DNA of 64,000 bases from Aphrocallistes beatrix (taxonomy: Eukaryota > Porifera > Hexactinellida > Sceptrulophora > Aphrocallistidae): contig OY725504.1 of the NCBI GenBank assembly GCA_963281255.1, positions 2,666,001 to 2,730,000 on the forward strand, in the 5' to 3' direction. Within the stretch, counting starts at the first letter, position 1; each line of letters begins with the position of its first letter. The position numbers and the translations under genes were made by a program. Under the pieces are notes generated by a model, which saw nothing but the letters and a program-made list of their open reading frames with translations, had not been told where the DNA came from and searched no databases. Shown piece by piece: positions 63,897-64,000 of the stretch.

Positions 63897-64000
63897 TCTG
63901 GCTAAATCTAATTAGTCTGTCTCAATAGTTTAACAAAATAGCATCAGTTAAAACAAAACTTCATCAATCAATGTGTTATTTATAACAGCTCAACTAGATC

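Noticed and set aside
1-64000. tRNA, rRNA or snRNA genes
   Set aside because: I looked for tRNA A/B-box patterns and rRNA-like blocks on both strands by eye and saw none. A covariance search would be needed to exclude small ones.

Overview
The window is AT-rich animal nuclear DNA, unmistakably eukaryotic: it has GT-AG introns and is crowded with metazoan-type DNA transposons. The one clear host gene is a heterotrimeric G-protein alpha subunit (Gi/o-like) on the minus strand. It starts at 63896 and runs leftward through eight constitutive coding exons to 58373. It can then end in any of three homologous terminal exons, at 56283-56461 (9a), 21778-21968 (9b) and 4959-5149 (9c). All three have an AG acceptor in the same phase and an open frame to a stop. 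They give predicted proteins of 354, 358 and 358 residues that share everything up to the end of exon 8. They differ in the last 59-63 residues, the part that carries the receptor-contacting alpha-5 helix. No second set of exons 1-8 was seen next to 9b or 9c, so alternative terminal exons of one 59-kb gene is the simplest reading. I cannot place the species; an invertebrate or early-branching animal is likely.

Almost everything else is transposon sequence inside the two long introns (5150-21777 and 21969-56282). From left to right: foldback elements (1-8030); a decayed Ty3/gypsy-like retrotransposon (about 8030-11700) with a MITE in its reverse transcriptase; an intact-ended but frameshifted mariner (12630-13934); nested foldbacks (14510-20354); exon 9b; a Tc1-like transposase relic (25556-26427); a foldback holding four other insertions (27483-30376); a 200-base assembly gap (31801-32000); a 2.4-kb hairpin element with a broken PIN-like/cysteine-rich gene (33477-35912); a P-element/THAP9-like transposase relic (36290-38640); a series of pogo/Tigger-like and Tc1-like MITEs (40542-44176); and a structurally complete Ginger-like DNA transposon with an integrase and an OTU protease (44371-49552). 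After that come further foldbacks, a Harbinger-like MITE, a 141-bp tandem array and hAT-like MITEs.

Many insertions have readable target-site duplications and several have an empty site elsewhere in the window, so the order of insertion can be read directly. One dispersed family of about 450 bp (called H here) occurs about a dozen times. It ends in GC-rich hairpins and carries perfect TGACGTCA (CRE-type) octamers. Family letters A-M are local names for this window, not database names.
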